In this document: positions 1 through 9,095 of the stretch, piece by piece | How the letters are laid out: each line of letters starts with the position of its first letter | How positions within the stretch are numbered: the first letter of the stretch is position 1 | NCBI RefSeq assembly: GCF_014132355.1 | Contig: NZ_BLZO01000133.1 | Location: forward strand, 1-61,458 | Source of the DNA: Okeania sp. KiyG1 | GTDB taxonomy: Bacteria; Cyanobacteriota; Cyanobacteriia; Cyanobacteriales; Microcoleaceae | Length of the DNA: 61,458 nucleotides | Direction: 5' to 3' | Translations under genes and position numbers: made by a program | The notes under the pieces: model-generated | What the model saw: the letters and a program-made list of their open reading frames with translations, nothing else | The model's database searches: none | Told to the model about the DNA's origin: nothing

Positions 1-1033
1 CTGAATGTGATTGTAAATGTAAACCAATAATAGTTTTGCCACGAGAGTGTAATTTTTCCCAAGCAACTTTTACTTTTTCCTCTATCTCTAGTGCAGGTTG
101 AAACAAAGAACAAAAATATTCTTTAAAGGGCGCATAATAGCGAGTGTGATATAAAAATTCTCCATGAATATCTACATTTTTCAAAATTTCTGTATTACCG
201 AGAATAAATTCATTATTATTCTCTGAAACTTCAGGTAAATCTTCAGAAATCTCTAGGTCTTGATGCCCAAATAATTCTTGCCCTATCCATTTTGGAGTCT
301 CTACTAATAAGGAATTTTCTTGAGCATATATTTTCAAGAAACTATACTGAAAAATTTGATTACCAAATCCACCATTTTTGCCAAGAGTAGACATACTAAT
401 TACTTGTTTTCTCACATAAAAAGCATCTCCCCAAGAAGGGTGAAAAGGTGTTGCCTCCGCTATTTTACCAAAACCATTATCTGCTAAAAACTCATCAATT
501 TTTTCTGCCAAAGCACAACCTTCATAGAGTTCTTCATAATTAACCTTAGTGTAAACTGCATCTATATATGTAAGTAAATTAGTTGCGCCTTGTAATGCCA
601 AAAGTTCTGCCCCTTGAATATCTAGATTGAGAATATTAAAATCTCCTGGTGTTAGTCCTAATTCTGGTAGCAAAGTATCAAGAGTTTTTGACTCAACAGT
701 TAGTTGATGTGTTTCTTTAATATTTGGATAAATATTTCGATAAAATTTCAAAGGCAAAATGGAACTACTCTTTCCCATAGAATTAACATATAATTTGACT
801 TTTCCATTTTGATTACTAATGGCATAATTAACAGCTTGCACATCAACAGATTCTTCAGCAATATTTATTTTTAGCCTTTCAAATACTGTGGGGTTAGCTT
901 CTATGAACAGAATTTTTGAGATATTTAACGCTTGATAAGTTTTAATATCTTTACCCTCATAAGCACCTACATGAATAATGCCTCTAGGAAAAATTTGGTT
1001 TTGAGAACAAAGGTTCTTTAAATCTAATTTCAT
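1..1033 (-). CDS. FkbM methyltransferase fused to GT11-like glycosyltransferase (partial, C-terminus off window)
   Basis: The minus strand is open from ATG at 1033 to the window edge, so 344 residues are visible and the C-terminus is missing. Residues 1 to about 212 are an FkbM-type SAM-dependent methyltransferase, with a SAM-binding loop GIIHVGAYEGKD near residue 14 and the family motif LDIQGAELLALQGA near residue 145. After VRKQVIS a second domain starts in the same frame with GGFGNQIFQYSFLKIYAQ, the N-terminal signature of alpha-1,2-fucosyltransferase-like (GT11) enzymes. The junction shows no stop or frame change, so I read one bifunctional protein. It probably glycosylates and methylates a cell-surface polysaccharide, as the GT2 gene at 3.5-4.7 kb suggests. 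The donor sugar cannot be read from the sequence. Confidence 0.8.
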   Translation of the reverse strand, partial: MKLDLKNLCSQNQIFPRGIIHVGAYEGKDIKTYQALNISKILFIEANPTVFERLKINIAEESVDVQAVNYAISNQNGKVKLYVNSMGKSSSILPLKFYRNIYPNIKETHQLTVESKTLDTLLPELGLTPGDFNILNLDIQGAELLALQGATNLLTYIDAVYTKVNYEELYEGCALAEKIDEFLADNGFGKIAEATPFHPSWGDAFYVRKQVISMSTLGKNGGFGNQIFQYSFLKIYAQENSLLVETPKWIGQELFGHQDLEISEDLPEVSENNNEFILGNTEILKNVDIHGEFLYHTRYYAPFKEYFCSLFQPALEIEEKVKVAWEKLHSRGKTIIGLHLQSHS

Positions 1034-1502
1034 GACTACTAATACTTAAATAATTTCAGTTCAGGAAAAAATAAATAGGTTCCTCTGCCACTATTGAAGA
1101 AAGCAGAAGGCAGAAAGCAGAAGGCAAAAAACAGAAGGAAAAATTGTATGCAGATAGTCTTCGACAAGCCACTTCGTGTCTACAAATTTCAAACAATTTT
1201 AAGCACTATGTAGATGGTGGGGTATTATACCATTTATCAAAAACTTTTCTACGTTTTCTTGAGTAGGGGAGTAGGGGAGTAGGGGAGTGGGGGAGAAGTA
1301 AACATAAGAACAATTAATATTAAATTAACTCAAATTAGCAAAAAGTGATTTAAATTGTTTTAATTACTTAATAACTGAAGAGCTGCACAAGTACAGCATT
1401 ACTTTTGGGAATTGGTATTAAGCTCGCAAAAGAAAAGATAAAATCAATCTTTAACCAAAAATAGAACTATTTCCTAACTAAAGCAGTAAAACAGAGGTCT
1501 TT

Positions 1503-1542
1503 TCAGTTATCAGTTATCAGTTATCAGTTATCAGTTATCAGT
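1503..1542. repeat. Heptamer tandem repeat CAGTTAT
   Basis: About five perfect tandem copies of a 7-bp unit. The same unit, on either strand, recurs near 4968, 9240, 22715, 40300, 59733, 60570 and 61115. This is the short tandemly repeated repetitive (STRR) type known from cyanobacteria. Confidence 0.85.
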
Positions 1543-1767
1543 ACATCTGCAATAAGCAGGCTTGAAATCAGGAATATTCTCTTTTTTTATCCCCTGAAAA
1601 AGAGAAGCTTTAGACCACAAAATTTCGGTAAAATTAAGCCAATTTTTTGAGTTTATATTCTTTAGACATAGCATTTTCATTTGAGATGTAAAACAAGAAT
1701 TAGTTATTTACTATAGCACTACAAAAATTGGGCGCGGACATTTTTCAATCCTAAAACCCTTTTACAG

Positions 1768-1809
1768 TTCCCTATTCCCTATTCCCTATTCCCTATTCCC
1801 TATTCCCTA
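1768..1809. repeat. Heptamer tandem repeat TTCCCTA
   Basis: About six perfect 7-bp units. Shorter versions of the same unit occur near 15480, 15855, 34065 and 38385. Confidence 0.85.
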
Positions 1810-1912
1810 GCGCTATATTGTCTGATATTTGTTTGATAAATAATCTTTGAATTTGCAACATACTTTAGCTTAATATAGTCAAGTTATAAAAAAACTTATA
1901 CTTAACTTAACT

Positions 1913-2932
1913 GTGAATATAGTAGAAAAACACCAAAAAGCCACAGAATATTTGGCCCAAGGTAAAATTGATAGAGCGATCGCTCTGTGTCATCAAATTA
2001 TAGAGGTAAAACCAGATTTTATTCCAGCTTATCAGACTGTGGGAAATGCTTTAGAAACTCAAGGTAATTTCAAAGCAGCAATTAATTGGTGTATTAAGGC
2101 ATTACAAATTCAGCCAAATTTAGCTGAATTATACAAAATGATTGGTAATTTATACTCTCAACAAAAGCAATGGGATGAGGCGATCGCCAGTTACCAAAAA
2201 GCTATAAAATTACAACCAAATTTAACAGAAGTGTATGAACATTTGGGGGATATTTTTCAGCAGCGTTATCGGACTAATTTAAAAGCAGCATTGACTCATT
2301 ATCGTCAAGCAATAGATTACTATCCTCAGAATGAAAGTAATTACCATAAATTCTTAGAGATTCAACCCTATCATCCAGAAATATGCCGTCGTTTAGCTAA
2401 TATCTTATTTGAAAGAGATAAATTAGGCTCTGCAATTATTTTTTATCAAATTGCTCTAATAACTGAACCAGAAAATTCCGAAATTCATTTTAATTTAGGC
2501 AAAATATTGACAAAGCAAGGCGATATTGAGCAAGCAATTTATGAATATCAATTTGCCTTAGAAGTAGAGAAAAATAATCCAGAAATTTATCTAAACTTAG
2601 GAATAGTTCTCGCAAGAAAAGAAAGATGGTCAGAAGCGATCGCCTCTTACCGTCGTACTATTGAAATTAATCCTAACTCAGATTTAGCTTACAACTATTT
2701 AGGAGAAGCTTTAACAAAAGTAGGGGAATTAGAAGAAGCAATTTATGTTTTTGAGCAAGCAATAAATCTCAATTCCACCTCACCTTTATTTCATAAAAAT
2801 TTAGGAGATGCTTTAGCAAGACAGGGAAAAATAGATGAAGCAAGTGTCGCTTATAGTCGTTTTATTGAATTAGAAGGAAGAAGTAAGAAGGAAGAAGGAA
2901 GAGGGGAAAATACTGCTTTGTCTGAATTTTAA
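1913..2932 (+). CDS. TPR repeat protein
   Basis: A 339-residue protein made almost entirely of tetratricopeptide repeats, roughly eight to nine 34-residue units with the usual W/L..G..Y..A..A pattern, for example units near residues 50-83, 84-117 and 228-262. TPR solenoids bind other proteins, and no catalytic domain is visible. The start used is GTG at 1913, the first start after the upstream stop, and no strong ribosome binding site is seen. The last 16 or so residues (from about 323) are Lys/Glu/Arg-rich and are encoded by the first unit of a purine-rich tandem repeat that continues for 420 bp past the stop, so the tail is repeat-derived. The gene sits between polysaccharide glycosyltransferases, but a role there is only a guess. 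Confidence 0.85.
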   Translation: MNIVEKHQKATEYLAQGKIDRAIALCHQIIEVKPDFIPAYQTVGNALETQGNFKAAINWCIKALQIQPNLAELYKMIGNLYSQQKQWDEAIASYQKAIKLQPNLTEVYEHLGDIFQQRYRTNLKAALTHYRQAIDYYPQNESNYHKFLEIQPYHPEICRRLANILFERDKLGSAIIFYQIALITEPENSEIHFNLGKILTKQGDIEQAIYEYQFALEVEKNNPEIYLNLGIVLARKERWSEAIASYRRTIEINPNSDLAYNYLGEALTKVGELEEAIYVFEQAINLNSTSPLFHKNLGDALARQGKIDEASVAYSRFIELEGRSKKEEGRGENTALSEF

Positions 2933-3352
2933 GCTGAAGAAGAAAGAAAGAAGAAGAAAGAGGGAAAAATATTGCTTTGTCTGCATTTTACTTTTTATTG
3001 AATTAGAAGGAAGAAGGAAGAAGGAAGAAGGAAGAGGGAAGAGGGGAAAATACTGCTTTATCTGAATTTTAAGCTGAAGAAGAAAGAAAGAAGAAGAAAG
3101 AGGGAAAAATATTGCTTTGTCTGAATTTTAAGCTGAAGAAGAAAGAAGGAAGAAGAAAGAAGGAAGAAGGAAAAGGGAAGAGGGAAGAGGGGAAAATACT
3201 GCTTTATCTGAATTTTAAGCTGAAGAAGAAAGAAAGAAGAAGAAAGAGGGAAAAATATTGCTTTGTCTGAATTTTAAGCTGAAGAAGAAAGAAGGAAGAA
3301 GAAAGAAGGAAGAAGGAAAAGGGAAAAATATTACTTTGTCTGAATTTTACTT
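2868..3352. repeat. Purine-rich tandem array grown from the 3' end of the TPR gene
   Basis: A core that reads TACTGCTTTGTCTGAATTTT and then AAGCTGAAGAAG recurs near 2910, 3050, 3110, 3197 and 3256, with shorter variants near 2968 and 3327. GAAGGAAGAAGG spacers separate the copies. The segment TTTTATTGAATTAGAAGGA inside the gene (about 2860) is repeated outside it (about 2993), so the array copies the gene's own end. Confidence 0.85.
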
Positions 3353-3458
3353 TGTCATAGCAAGAATATTTACAACTCTATATTTTTGGTTAACTAATTC
3401 TAGCAAGATGTATGAAATTTCAAAGGATACAATTTTTCTCAGCGTGACAATAAATTGA

Positions 3459-3526
3459 CCCCACTCCCCTACTCCCCTACTCCCCTACTCCCCTACTCCC
3501 TACTCCCCTACTCCCCCACTACCCTA
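3459..3526. repeat. Octamer tandem repeat ACTCCCCT
   Basis: Eight-base units in tandem, running up to the stop codon of the minus-strand glycosyltransferase gene. The same unit, or its complement GGGAGTAG, recurs at 1265, 42181, 50956 and 58767. Confidence 0.8.
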
Positions 3527-4660
3527 TTTCCTATTTTCTTGATAATATTTTTGTGCAGTTTGCATCCAAGCTTTAATCTGAGATTCTAGCCATTTTTTTT
3601 CATCATTTAACTGATTAATTTTCATTTCTAAAACCGAATTTTTTTTCTCAATATTTTTAACCCAGTCCCTATATTCATCCACTTCAAATTTTAGGCGAGA
3701 ATTTGCTTGTAAAATTTTTTGTATTCTAGTCCCTAACTCCTGCACGGAAATACTTAATTTTCCCGACTTGCTCCGCCAATTTTCCAGCAACTCGCATAAC
3801 TTAAATGCCTCATCAAAATTTCCCTTTTCCAGATGATGATAAATTCGATAAAAACTCACCCATTTAACAGTTCGAGATAACACTTCACTTTCCCAATCAT
3901 TTAATTCTGGGTCTGATAAATTTAAACTATCAATTAAATCGCTAGAAATTTGTAAATGTTCTTTCACCTGATAAAAATCATCAAAACTATGAGTTTTATT
4001 TCCTTCATGCCATCGATAATATCCCAAGATTTCTTTGACAAAATATAAATCAGCAACCAAAGCAATTCTCAACCATAATTCTAAATCCGCAGCATAAGCA
4101 TAATTCTCGTTAAATTTCCCGCCAACTTTCTCTAAAACTTGTCTTCTCATTAATACAAACGGGCAACAAATAGGATTAGCTTCTCCCAAAATATTCGTCA
4201 CCCATTCCTTGCCATTTACTAACTTATCCTTAGGATAATTTGCCCAATTCCAATTGAGATGATTATTATTAGCGTCAACCACCATAACAGATGAAGTAAC
4301 TAAACCTATATTTTGGTATTTATCCAAAATTTTTACCTTTTGCTCTAAATTTTTTGGCAACATCACATCATCCTGAGCAAAGATAGTAATATATTCACCA
4401 TCAGCATTTTCTAAACACTGATTCCAATTAGTAAAAAGTCCTAAGTTTTTGGAATTTTTCAAGTATCTAATTCTATTATCTTTCTGGAGATAATTTTTAA
4501 TAATTTCTGGAGTATTATCGTTGGAACAATCATCAGAAATAATTAACTCAAAATCTGTAAATGTCTGTTGAAGGATACTATCTATTGCTTGAGTCAGAAA
4601 TTCTCCAGAATTATAAGTAGGTAAACAAACGGTAACTTGAGGACAATGATTTATAAGCAT
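3524..4660 (-). CDS. Family 2 glycosyltransferase with C-terminal coiled coil
   Basis: A 378-residue GT-A fold enzyme. The N-terminus has VTVCLPTYNSGEFL, then FELIISDDCSNDNTPEII for nucleotide-sugar binding, then FAQDDVMLP near residue 95 as the DXD-like metal site. Residues about 190-215 (ADLELWLRIAL) match the acceptor-side ED/LW motif. The last 60 residues are charged heptads (KKNSVLEMKINQLNDEKK) that predict a coiled coil, a common tail on cyanobacterial polysaccharide glycosyltransferases. It should transfer a sugar to a surface polysaccharide or glycolipid in the cytoplasm. It is transcribed towards the TPR gene and shares no operon with it. The start is ATG at 4660. Confidence 0.9.
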   Translation of the reverse strand: MLINHCPQVTVCLPTYNSGEFLTQAIDSILQQTFTDFELIISDDCSNDNTPEIIKNYLQKDNRIRYLKNSKNLGLFTNWNQCLENADGEYITIFAQDDVMLPKNLEQKVKILDKYQNIGLVTSSVMVVDANNNHLNWNWANYPKDKLVNGKEWVTNILGEANPICCPFVLMRRQVLEKVGGKFNENYAYAADLELWLRIALVADLYFVKEILGYYRWHEGNKTHSFDDFYQVKEHLQISSDLIDSLNLSDPELNDWESEVLSRTVKWVSFYRIYHHLEKGNFDEAFKLCELLENWRSKSGKLSISVQELGTRIQKILQANSRLKFEVDEYRDWVKNIEKKNSVLEMKINQLNDEKKWLESQIKAWMQTAQKYYQENRK

Positions 4661-6025
4661 TTAATCTAATATTAATTTTGAAGTAATACTAATACCGTTT
4701 CACGGAAGTCAAAAGTAAAAAATCAAAAGTCAAAACTAAGATTTTATAGAGCTACAAAACTTTGATGGTACAGTAATTTTAGGAAATTATTTAACATTTA
4801 AAGTTTGAAACTATTTGTGACATTTTTAAAGTGAATTGGCATAAGTTCGGTTTATATAACTCTACGCGCTAGGGAATAAGGAATAGGGAACAGGAAATAG
4901 TGAAATGTACAAGGTTTTTTCTTGCAGAAACGCTATTTCAAGCCTCTGCTTTAATAGGAGGTACTAATAACTGATAACTGAAATGACAGTGGAGTATTAA
5001 ACCCACTACAGAAAAGATAATAAAAGTGATTGAAAAACCTTATTTTGATGTCTGTCAAACTCAAAATCAAGCCTTATATTTGTCACTAATAAATTAAAAT
5101 AGTTACCAATATAGAAAAAATAGATAATAAATATTTCAAATTAATTTGATGAAACCATGTATTCTAATTCCTAAATTAAGTACTTAAGCAAAATTAATCA
5201 TGCATTAACTTCTCACTATGCCAGAGTTAGAGATGAAATTATATACAAATAATTTGGCATGGGCACTTATTATTATTCCTGAATTATAAATTATCACAAT
5301 TTAGAGCCAACTTTTTTCAATTGCCATGAAATATTTTGAGTTAGGGCAAATTAGAGTGTGACTAAGTTATTTTAATTATTCTTGTTCCTGCTGATAAGTG
5401 GAAACGTAAACTTACAAATATAGCAACTGTCATTAAGTAGGCACAGAAAATTAATTTCCTATTTTTGTCATCAAAATATATCCTTAGATAAAAGGAAGCA
5501 AAATGCTGATTTATATGAGATTCATGTTGAGAATTAAATATGGAGACTAAAAAACCTTTAGAAAGAATAAGTTTCCAAAGTAAATTTCCTCAAGTGAGAG
5601 ACAGCAGCTCTATGTATGATGTAAAAATTAACTCAATTACGAAATACATCAGGGAGTAATTGACAGTAAAATTGTCATAAATTTTTGAAATAAGTTTAGT
5701 CAATATTTACCTAAATTCTTGCTCTGTAGTTATGGATAGAGCTTCCATCTATACGAGGGATAAAATGAGCGATAAATTATCAGAATGGAAAGAAAAAAAA
5801 TTAGAGATATTTTGGTGTCCAACTTACTTACCCAAGCACAACTTAATCGAAATTCTTTGTAAATTTATTAACTATGAGTGAATTAAAGTTGATGAAACTT
5901 GAAAACTGTCCAAGCTTTCTTAAGTATCTCAAAAAAGTGCTAGACAAAGATTGTCAAAAATATGTAATTAATTTTGTGTAGGTACTTACTACTCTTGAGT
6001 TATGGAATATCTGTGTGTGTACCAC
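4661..6025. other. AT-rich gap without a recognisable gene
   Basis: I find no ORF with coding character on either strand. Near 4710 there is an AAAGTCA-type repeat, and near 4970 a CAGTTAT-complement tract that ends in ATAACTGAAATGAC, the consensus that forms start codons elsewhere in the window. The rest is unique AT-rich sequence. Confidence 0.5.
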
Positions 6026-6966
6026 TCCGTAGGAGAAACAACGGAATATGAATAATTAATCTTTTTCCTTTTCTCCTAGATAACTAAATGCCTTTTTCCT
6101 TTTTACTTCTGCTATAAAAGCAATACTGTTGATTAAATTTAACTGTGTAGGATTAAGTAGATGAATAAATTTAACTGATTTTATGTACTGAGTTCTGATT
6201 GATAAATAAATTTCCAGGTTAGTACAATCAACTCTTTTAATAAACAAGTAAACTCTATAGCTAACTCAGGTAGTCAATTTTTCTCCTCCACAAAAATAAA
6301 AAACTGCACCTATACTTAAATGGAATAGTAGAAACAACGGAATATCAATAATTAACCTTCTTCCTTCTCTGCTAGATAACTAATATCATCTCCAGATAAT
6401 TAGTGATAAAAAAACTTTCTCTTTTTCCCCCTCTTTATTCTTTCTTCTTCTTTTTTATTTTTTTATTCTTGCTTCTTTCTTCCCTCCTGAGGACTGACTC
6501 CTCCATCATTATTCTGATTAGTAAATAAATTTCCCGGTTAGTACAATAAACTCTTGTAATAAGCAAGTAGACTCTATAGTTAACTCAGGTAGTCAATTTT
6601 TCTCCTCCACAGAAATAAAAAACTGCACCTATACTTAAATGGAATAGTAGAAACAACGGAATATCAATAATTAACCTTCTTCCTTCTCTGCTAGATAACT
6701 AATATCATCTCCAGATAATTAGTGATAAAAAAACTTTCTCTTTTTCCTCCTCTTTATTCTTTCTTCTTCTTTTTTATTTTTTTATTCTTGCTTCTTTCTT
6801 CCCTCCTGAGGACTGACTCCTCCATCATTATTCTGATTAGTAAATAAATTTCCCGGTTAGTACAATAAACTCTTGTAATAAGCAAGTAGACTCTATAGTT
6901 AACTCAGGTAGTCAATTTTTCTCCTCCACAGAAATAAAAAACTGCACCTGTACTTAAATGGAATCT
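6026..6966. repeat. Three tandem copies of a 319-bp unit
   Basis: Matching landmarks, such as GGTAGTCAATTTTTCTCCTCC, lie at 6269, 6588 and 6907, giving a period of exactly 319 bp twice. Copies two and three are nearly identical, while the first has diverged and has lost part of its poly-pyrimidine middle. Each later copy contains ATATCATCTCCAGATAATTAG, a diverged version of the family C element end. The array stops about 40 bp before the downstream TPR gene and so includes its probable promoter region. Confidence 0.9.
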
Positions 6967-7007
6967 GTTCCAATAAAAACTAATATATATAGATAAATAG
7001 GCAAAAT

Positions 7008-9053
7008 ATGCGTATTTCTAAAACAGCAGTCTTAACCCTTGCTGCTCTCAGTTCCCAAAATTTAACTGCTGAAGCAAAAGCTCATCCTAATATTAATTCC
7101 TACCCTCAGATAAACACACAAGAAACTAGCAATTTTACTGACTCTAATAATATTAGTATTTTCCCATCTACTAAATTAATTAGTCCTCCAGAAATTTTAC
7201 TTAGTCAAGCTCCTAGCACTCCTAAAATTATAGCTGCTTTATCAACTCCGGATATACATCAAATGCGAGAGGTTTTAAATGAGAGTTGGCTGGGAAAAAT
7301 AGCAGAATTTACTGCTAAAAATAATTCTCAATTCCAGCAGGTTACCTCTCAAATTGCTTTACAAACAGATGGAGAAGATGAAGCTAGTCTCAACCTCAAT
7401 CCTACCATCACTATATTGAATACTTTATTATTAGTTGCAACTTTATTTCCCCCTGTAACTATTATCTTTTTTTGGTTAGTCAGAAGGCTGATAATTAAAG
7501 AATTGATTGGTGAGGTTAATCAGCGGTTAAAAAAGATCGGTGAATTAGAATTAAATTTGAATCAATCTCAAACATTAGTTACAGAACTAGAAAGTCATAT
7601 AGTAGCTGCCAAAAAATCTATTGAATTGATTAATCAAGAAGCGAAAATTTCAAAATCTTCCGTTGAACAAATAGAAACTTTGAAGTCTCAGTTTTTGATG
7701 CAGCTACAAGTGATTATTTCTGAGACTCAAGAAGCAAAACATCAGGCCATTCAAGAAATTAATTCCTCTGTAAATGCAGAAACTAAATCTCTTGAAAATA
7801 CTCATAAATCAAAATATTCTGATCGACAAACTACTACGGTTGCTGATGATTATTTGAAACAAGGGGAAAAACTTTTTTCTGAAGGTAAGTATAATCAAGC
7901 TTTAGCAATTTTTGAAAAAGCTATTTCTCTGAATTATGATTTAAGTGAAGCTTGGTTTAGTCGCGGTAATATCTTTGTAAAATTACAGCGCTATGCTGAA
8001 GCATTGACTTCTTATGACAAAGCTCTTTCTCTTGATTCTGATAAATTTCAATATTGGTTTAATCGTGGCAATGTTTTGGTGAGAATGCAAAGTTATGCTG
8101 AGGCATTAGCTTCTTATGATAAAGCTCTTTCTTTTCAGCCAGATCATGTAAATATTTGGCTAAATAAAGGTATTTTACTCAGGAAGTTACAACGATATAA
8201 TGAAGCACTTATTGCTTATGAACAAGCTCTTTTAGTTCAGCCTAAAAATGTTGATGTTTTACATAACTTAGGCGCTCTACTTGGAAAACTACAGCGCGAT
8301 GAAGAGGCACTCTCTGCTTTTGATAGTGCATTAAAAATTCAACCAAATAAATATGAAGTTTGGTATAATCGAGGCAATTTGTTAGGAAAATTACAATCTT
8401 TTGCTGAAGCAATTGATTCTTATAATCGAGCATTAGAAATTAAGCCAGAAAAATATGAAATTTGGTACAACAAGGGGGCTTTATTATGGCAATTAGAAAG
8501 ATATGAGGAAGCAGTTAATTCCTACGATAGAGCAATTAAGTTGATGCCAGATGATTATGAAGTTTGGCATAATCGAGGGGTGGCTTTAAATTCTTTAGAA
8601 AGATATGAAGAAGCAGTTACTTCTTTTGAACAGGCCATTAAAGTTAAGCCCCAATGTTATCAAGCATTTATGGGTAAAGCAGAAGCATTATTGAAGTTGG
8701 AAAAGTATGAGGAAGTTCTTAGTTGTTGTAATTATGCTATTTCTATTCAAGATAATGGTTATGAAGCTTGGGTAAAAAAAGGTATTGTTTTAGAAAAACT
8801 CAAACGTTATCAAGAAGCTTTGGTTTGTTACGAGGGCGCTCTTGCTATTAATCCAGATGATTCAGAATCTCAGCATAAACGTAATATATTAATGTCAGAG
8901 TTACAAGGGGAAAAAGTTTTAATTGGAAAAAATCAACCATTATCACAAGGCAATTTAGATTTAAGTGATCGTCAAGATAAAGAACTTAGTAATAGCAAGA
9001 AAGTTCATCCTCTTGCTCTACTAAATGGCAAAAAAGTTAAGACCGATAACTAG
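7008..9053 (+). CDS. Membrane-anchored TPR protein
   Basis: A 681-residue protein. An N-terminal hydrophobic or secretory segment (residues 1-25) is followed by a polar stretch and one strong membrane helix at about 134-160 (NTLLLVATLFPPVTIIFFW). A coiled-coil region spans about 170-255. Then come some ten TPR units from residue 282 to 635, very regular, each with the pattern W.N.G..L..L.RY.EA. The layout suggests an envelope-anchored scaffold with a soluble TPR domain. The ligand is unknown. The start is ATG at 7008. The 319-bp triplicated repeat lies immediately upstream and must contain its promoter. It stands alone, as the next 3 kb is a non-coding mobile element. Confidence 0.85.
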   Translation: MRISKTAVLTLAALSSQNLTAEAKAHPNINSYPQINTQETSNFTDSNNISIFPSTKLISPPEILLSQAPSTPKIIAALSTPDIHQMREVLNESWLGKIAEFTAKNNSQFQQVTSQIALQTDGEDEASLNLNPTITILNTLLLVATLFPPVTIIFFWLVRRLIIKELIGEVNQRLKKIGELELNLNQSQTLVTELESHIVAAKKSIELINQEAKISKSSVEQIETLKSQFLMQLQVIISETQEAKHQAIQEINSSVNAETKSLENTHKSKYSDRQTTTVADDYLKQGEKLFSEGKYNQALAIFEKAISLNYDLSEAWFSRGNIFVKLQRYAEALTSYDKALSLDSDKFQYWFNRGNVLVRMQSYAEALASYDKALSFQPDHVNIWLNKGILLRKLQRYNEALIAYEQALLVQPKNVDVLHNLGALLGKLQRDEEALSAFDSALKIQPNKYEVWYNRGNLLGKLQSFAEAIDSYNRALEIKPEKYEIWYNKGALLWQLERYEEAVNSYDRAIKLMPDDYEVWHNRGVALNSLERYEEAVTSFEQAIKVKPQCYQAFMGKAEALLKLEKYEEVLSCCNYAISIQDNGYEAWVKKGIVLEKLKRYQEALVCYEGALAINPDDSESQHKRNILMSELQGEKVLIGKNQPLSQGNLDLSDRQDKELSNSKKVHPLALLNGKKVKTDN

Positions 9054-9087
9054 ATTATTATTTTATAGTAGAAGGAAGAAGAAAGAA

Positions 9088-9095
9088 GGAAAAAT
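9088..9095. repeat. 8-bp target duplication, left copy (family A)
   Basis: GGAAAAAT directly precedes the left inverted end. The identical octamer follows the right end at 11962-11969. Confidence 0.8.

Larger units (their letters stand above)
1034..1912. other. Non-coding gap with heptamer/octamer tandem repeats
   Basis: I see no credible gene here. The gap holds an AGAAGGC-type tract (about 1095-1140), an octamer tract GGGAGTAG (1265-1293), a CAGTTAT tract (1503-1542) and a TTCCCTA tract (1768-1809). The last ends about 100 bp before the TPR gene, so that gene's promoter must lie in or just after it. Confidence 0.7.

Noticed and set aside
3258-3458. 66-codon open frame after the TPR gene
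   Set aside because: It lies in the purine-rich tandem array, and its Lys/Glu sequence is repeat-encoded, with no separate start signal.
5540-5659. 39-codon frame and a 23-codon frame near 5218
   Set aside because: No ribosome binding site, no recognisable sequence, and chance frames of this length are expected in AT-rich DNA.
6056-6247. 63-codon minus-strand frame
   Set aside because: It sits in the first copy of the 319-bp repeat and is not preserved in the other two copies.
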